A stretch of DNA of 7,105 bases from Desulfovibrio sp. Dsv1 (lineage in GTDB: Bacteria; Desulfobacterota; Desulfovibrionia; Desulfovibrionales; Desulfovibrionaceae), in the NCBI GenBank assembly GCA_000403945.1, contig APFI01000158.1:1-7105 (forward strand), given 5' to 3'. Made by a program: the position numbers and the translations under genes. The notes below the pieces were generated by a model, which searched no databases, was not told where the DNA came from, and was given only the letters and a program-made list of their open reading frames with translations. Every line of letters starts with the position of its first letter. Position 1 is the first letter of the stretch. Below, in pieces: positions 6,233-7,105 of the stretch.

Positions 6233-6810
6233 TTGCCGCGGCTCCGGGCGCGCCCGTGGATACGGCCCTGGAGGCCGGGGACAAATATCTGGTGGCCAGG
6301 GTGATCAAATCCGAACCCGCCTCCACCCGGCCGCTCAGCGCGGTGAAGGAGGCCATTGTGGCCAAACTGACCGCCGAAAAAGTCCTCAAAGCCGCCATGG
6401 AAAGCGCCGCGGCCCGCCGTAAGGAGTTGAAGGACGGTCCTCTGCCCGAAGCGCTGAAAGCGGGTCTGGACATCAAGACCGCTCCGGTCATGGAGCGCGG
6501 CGGCAATCTGGCGGATTTCGCGCCCGACGCGGCCCTGTCCGAGGCCGTCTTCGCCGCCCGTCCCGGAACTTGGCTGCCTGCGGCCTATGCCGCGGACGGC
6601 AAAAGCGAGGGGCCGGGCGTGCTGCTCTGCCGCGTGGCCGCCGTGCAGCCGCCCAATCCGCAGGAATGGAACACCGTGCGCGATCTGATGGCCAACGGCG
6701 TTTCCCGCGAACGGGTGGACAGCCTGTATCAGTTTTTCATGCAGAACTTGGCTTCCAAGGCCAAAGTGGAAGTGCTGAACACGAACGTTGTGGACCGCGT
6801 GAATCTGTAG
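6229..6810 (+). CDS. C-terminal part of a PpiD/SurA-like peptidyl-prolyl isomerase (5' truncated)
   Basis: About 193 residues of open frame run from the junction to TAG at 6808-6810. The text, from VDTALEAGDKYLVARV through RPLSAVKEAIVAKLTAEK and LSEAVFAARPGTW to VLLCRVAAVQPPNPQEW, has the pattern of the C-terminal region after the parvulin domain in PpiD-type periplasmic chaperones. The last part, LYQFFMQNLASKAKVEVLN, resembles the PpiD C-terminal helix and strand. Such proteins are inner-membrane-anchored folding factors facing the periplasm. The membrane anchor, SurA-like N-domain and most or all of the parvulin domain would lie in the missing 5' part. GTG at 6256 is in frame but has no Shine-Dalgarno, and homology starts before it, so it is not a real start. 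It lies 164 bp upstream of the plus-strand glmS start. The family call is by recall of sequence pattern. Confidence 0.65.
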   Translation, partial: LIAAAPGAPVDTALEAGDKYLVARVIKSEPASTRPLSAVKEAIVAKLTAEKVLKAAMESAAARRKELKDGPLPEALKAGLDIKTAPVMERGGNLADFAPDAALSEAVFAARPGTWLPAAYAADGKSEGPGVLLCRVAAVQPPNPQEWNTVRDLMANGVSRERVDSLYQFFMQNLASKAKVEVLNTNVVDRVNL

Positions 6811-6815
6811 CGCGT

Positions 6816-6851
6816 CCCGGCGTTTGAGCCGGGCCGCCGGCAAAACCGGCG
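6816..6851. other. Two small GC-rich hairpins after the ppiD-like stop codon
   Basis: cccggc (6816-6821) pairs with gccggg (6828-6833) around a 6-nt loop. cgccgg (6835-6840) pairs with ccggcg (6846-6851) around the loop caaaa. Neither has a T-tract. They sit directly between the ppiD-like stop and the larger terminator-like stem, so they may be part of the same 3' structure. Confidence 0.45.
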
Positions 6852-6865
6852 TTCCCGGGCTGCGC

Positions 6866-6922
6866 GCCGGGCACGGCCCGGGTTGTACCGGGATGTACAG
6901 TCCTAGGACGTGCCCGGCTTTT
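6866..6922 (+). terminator. Stem-loop with T-tract between the ppiD-like gene and glmS
   Basis: gccgggcacg (6866-6875) pairs perfectly with cgtgcccggc (6909-6918), followed by TTTT (6919-6922). The 33-nt loop has its own structure: cccgg/ccggg (6877-6881 and 6888-6892) and the 10-bp palindrome gtcctaggac (6900-6909). It probably ends ppiD-like transcription. Since glmS begins 52 bp later, it could also act as an attenuator if the two genes are cotranscribed. Confidence 0.55.
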
Positions 6923-6974
6923 CTATGCATAAACGTCCTCGCCATGTGCGGGGCTTTGCCGGGAGAAGCGGAAT

Positions 6975-7105
6975 ATGTGCGGCATTATCGGTTATGCGGG
7001 CCATCGGCCCGCCGTGCCCGTGGTGGTGGAGGGGCTGCGCCGTCTGGAATATCGGGGCTATGATTCCGCGGGAGTGGCCTTTGTGCGCCAGGGAGGCCTG
7101 CGCGT
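6975..7105 (+). CDS. glmS: Start of glmS (glutamine--fructose-6-phosphate aminotransferase), 3' truncated by the window end
   Basis: The frame reads MCGIIGYAGHRPAVPVVVEG and continues LRRLEYRGYDSAGVAFVRQ to codon 44. MCGIIGY is the classic N-terminus of class II glutamine amidotransferases, where Met1 is removed and Cys becomes the N-terminal nucleophile. GGAG at 6962-6965 lies 9 nt before ATG 6975. Together with the minus-strand fragment this gives a 608-residue GlmS (E. coli has 609), with residues 20-44 present twice. A look-alike ATGTGCGGG at 6944 is out of frame. Its place after the ppiD-like gene is taken as the natural gene order. Confidence 0.9.
   Translation, partial: MCGIIGYAGHRPAVPVVVEGLRRLEYRGYDSAGVAFVRQGGLR
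7031..7105 (+). repeat. Inverted copy of glmS codons 20-44 (right arm)
   Basis: This is the reverse complement of 6153-6227 with one synonymous difference (7043 T). The arm reaches the last base of the window, so its true length is unknown. Confidence 0.92.

Noticed and set aside
6013..6945. 310-codon minus-strand frame spanning the junction
   Set aside because: It crosses the glmS break out of frame and is antisense to the ppiD-like gene. It exists only because of the junction and GC bias.
6811..6974. glmS ribozyme before glmS
   Set aside because: I could not recognise the conserved glmS ribozyme core, and that class is known mainly from Firmicutes.
4457..7105. Two complete glmS paralogues
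   Set aside because: Neither copy is complete. They join into exactly one 608-residue protein and share 74 of 75 bases where they overlap, which points to one gene seen twice.

Overview
The window looks like a high-GC chromosomal fragment from a sulfate-reducing Desulfovibrionaceae-type deltaproteobacterium. This rests on GC-rich codon use, a PpiD-like chaperone next to glmS, and an N-terminal 'EIIDLTELIEKG' segment of a kind I recall from Desulfovibrio proteins. Family assignment is from memory, not a search. Gene content is mostly housekeeping: cell-envelope synthesis (glmS, cls), envelope folding (ppiD-like) and stress (usp), plus one unusual repeat-motif protein of unknown function.

Layout from left to right. 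Bases 1-84 are a perfect 34-bp inverted repeat around a 16-nt spacer, running to the very first base. A minus-strand gene (111-1940) encodes a 609-residue acidic Ala/Pro/Glu-rich protein with eight short 'DLDALLAS'-like motifs and a coiled-coil C-terminus. A 414-bp divergent intergenic region follows. It carries a candidate promoter for that gene, a 12-bp palindrome on its -35 box, and a plus-strand intrinsic terminator with no obvious gene before it. Next, on the plus strand, come a UspA-family protein (2355-2777) and a cardiolipin synthase (2888-4300), separated by a 22-bp inverted repeat. The cls gene converges on glmS (minus strand, 4457 to about 6226), with an 18-bp-stem hairpin between them.

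The right end is structurally abnormal. The minus-strand glmS breaks off at codon 20-21 near base 6227 and is joined directly to the 3' part of a plus-strand ppiD-like gene. That gene is followed by the true start of glmS on the plus strand, which runs off the window at codon 44. Bases 6153-6227 and 7031-7105 are inverted copies with a single synonymous difference. The two pieces add up to one 608-residue GlmS, so the natural order is probably ppiD, then glmS, then convergent cls. The window then contains a fold-back (inverted chimera or inversion) at about 6227. Both inverted repeats reach exactly to a window end, which suggests contig ends made by fold-back artefacts.

I see no convincing new multigene system. 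The items most worth checking are the repeat-motif protein, the inverted junction, the 22-bp operator-like palindrome before cls, and the orphan terminator.
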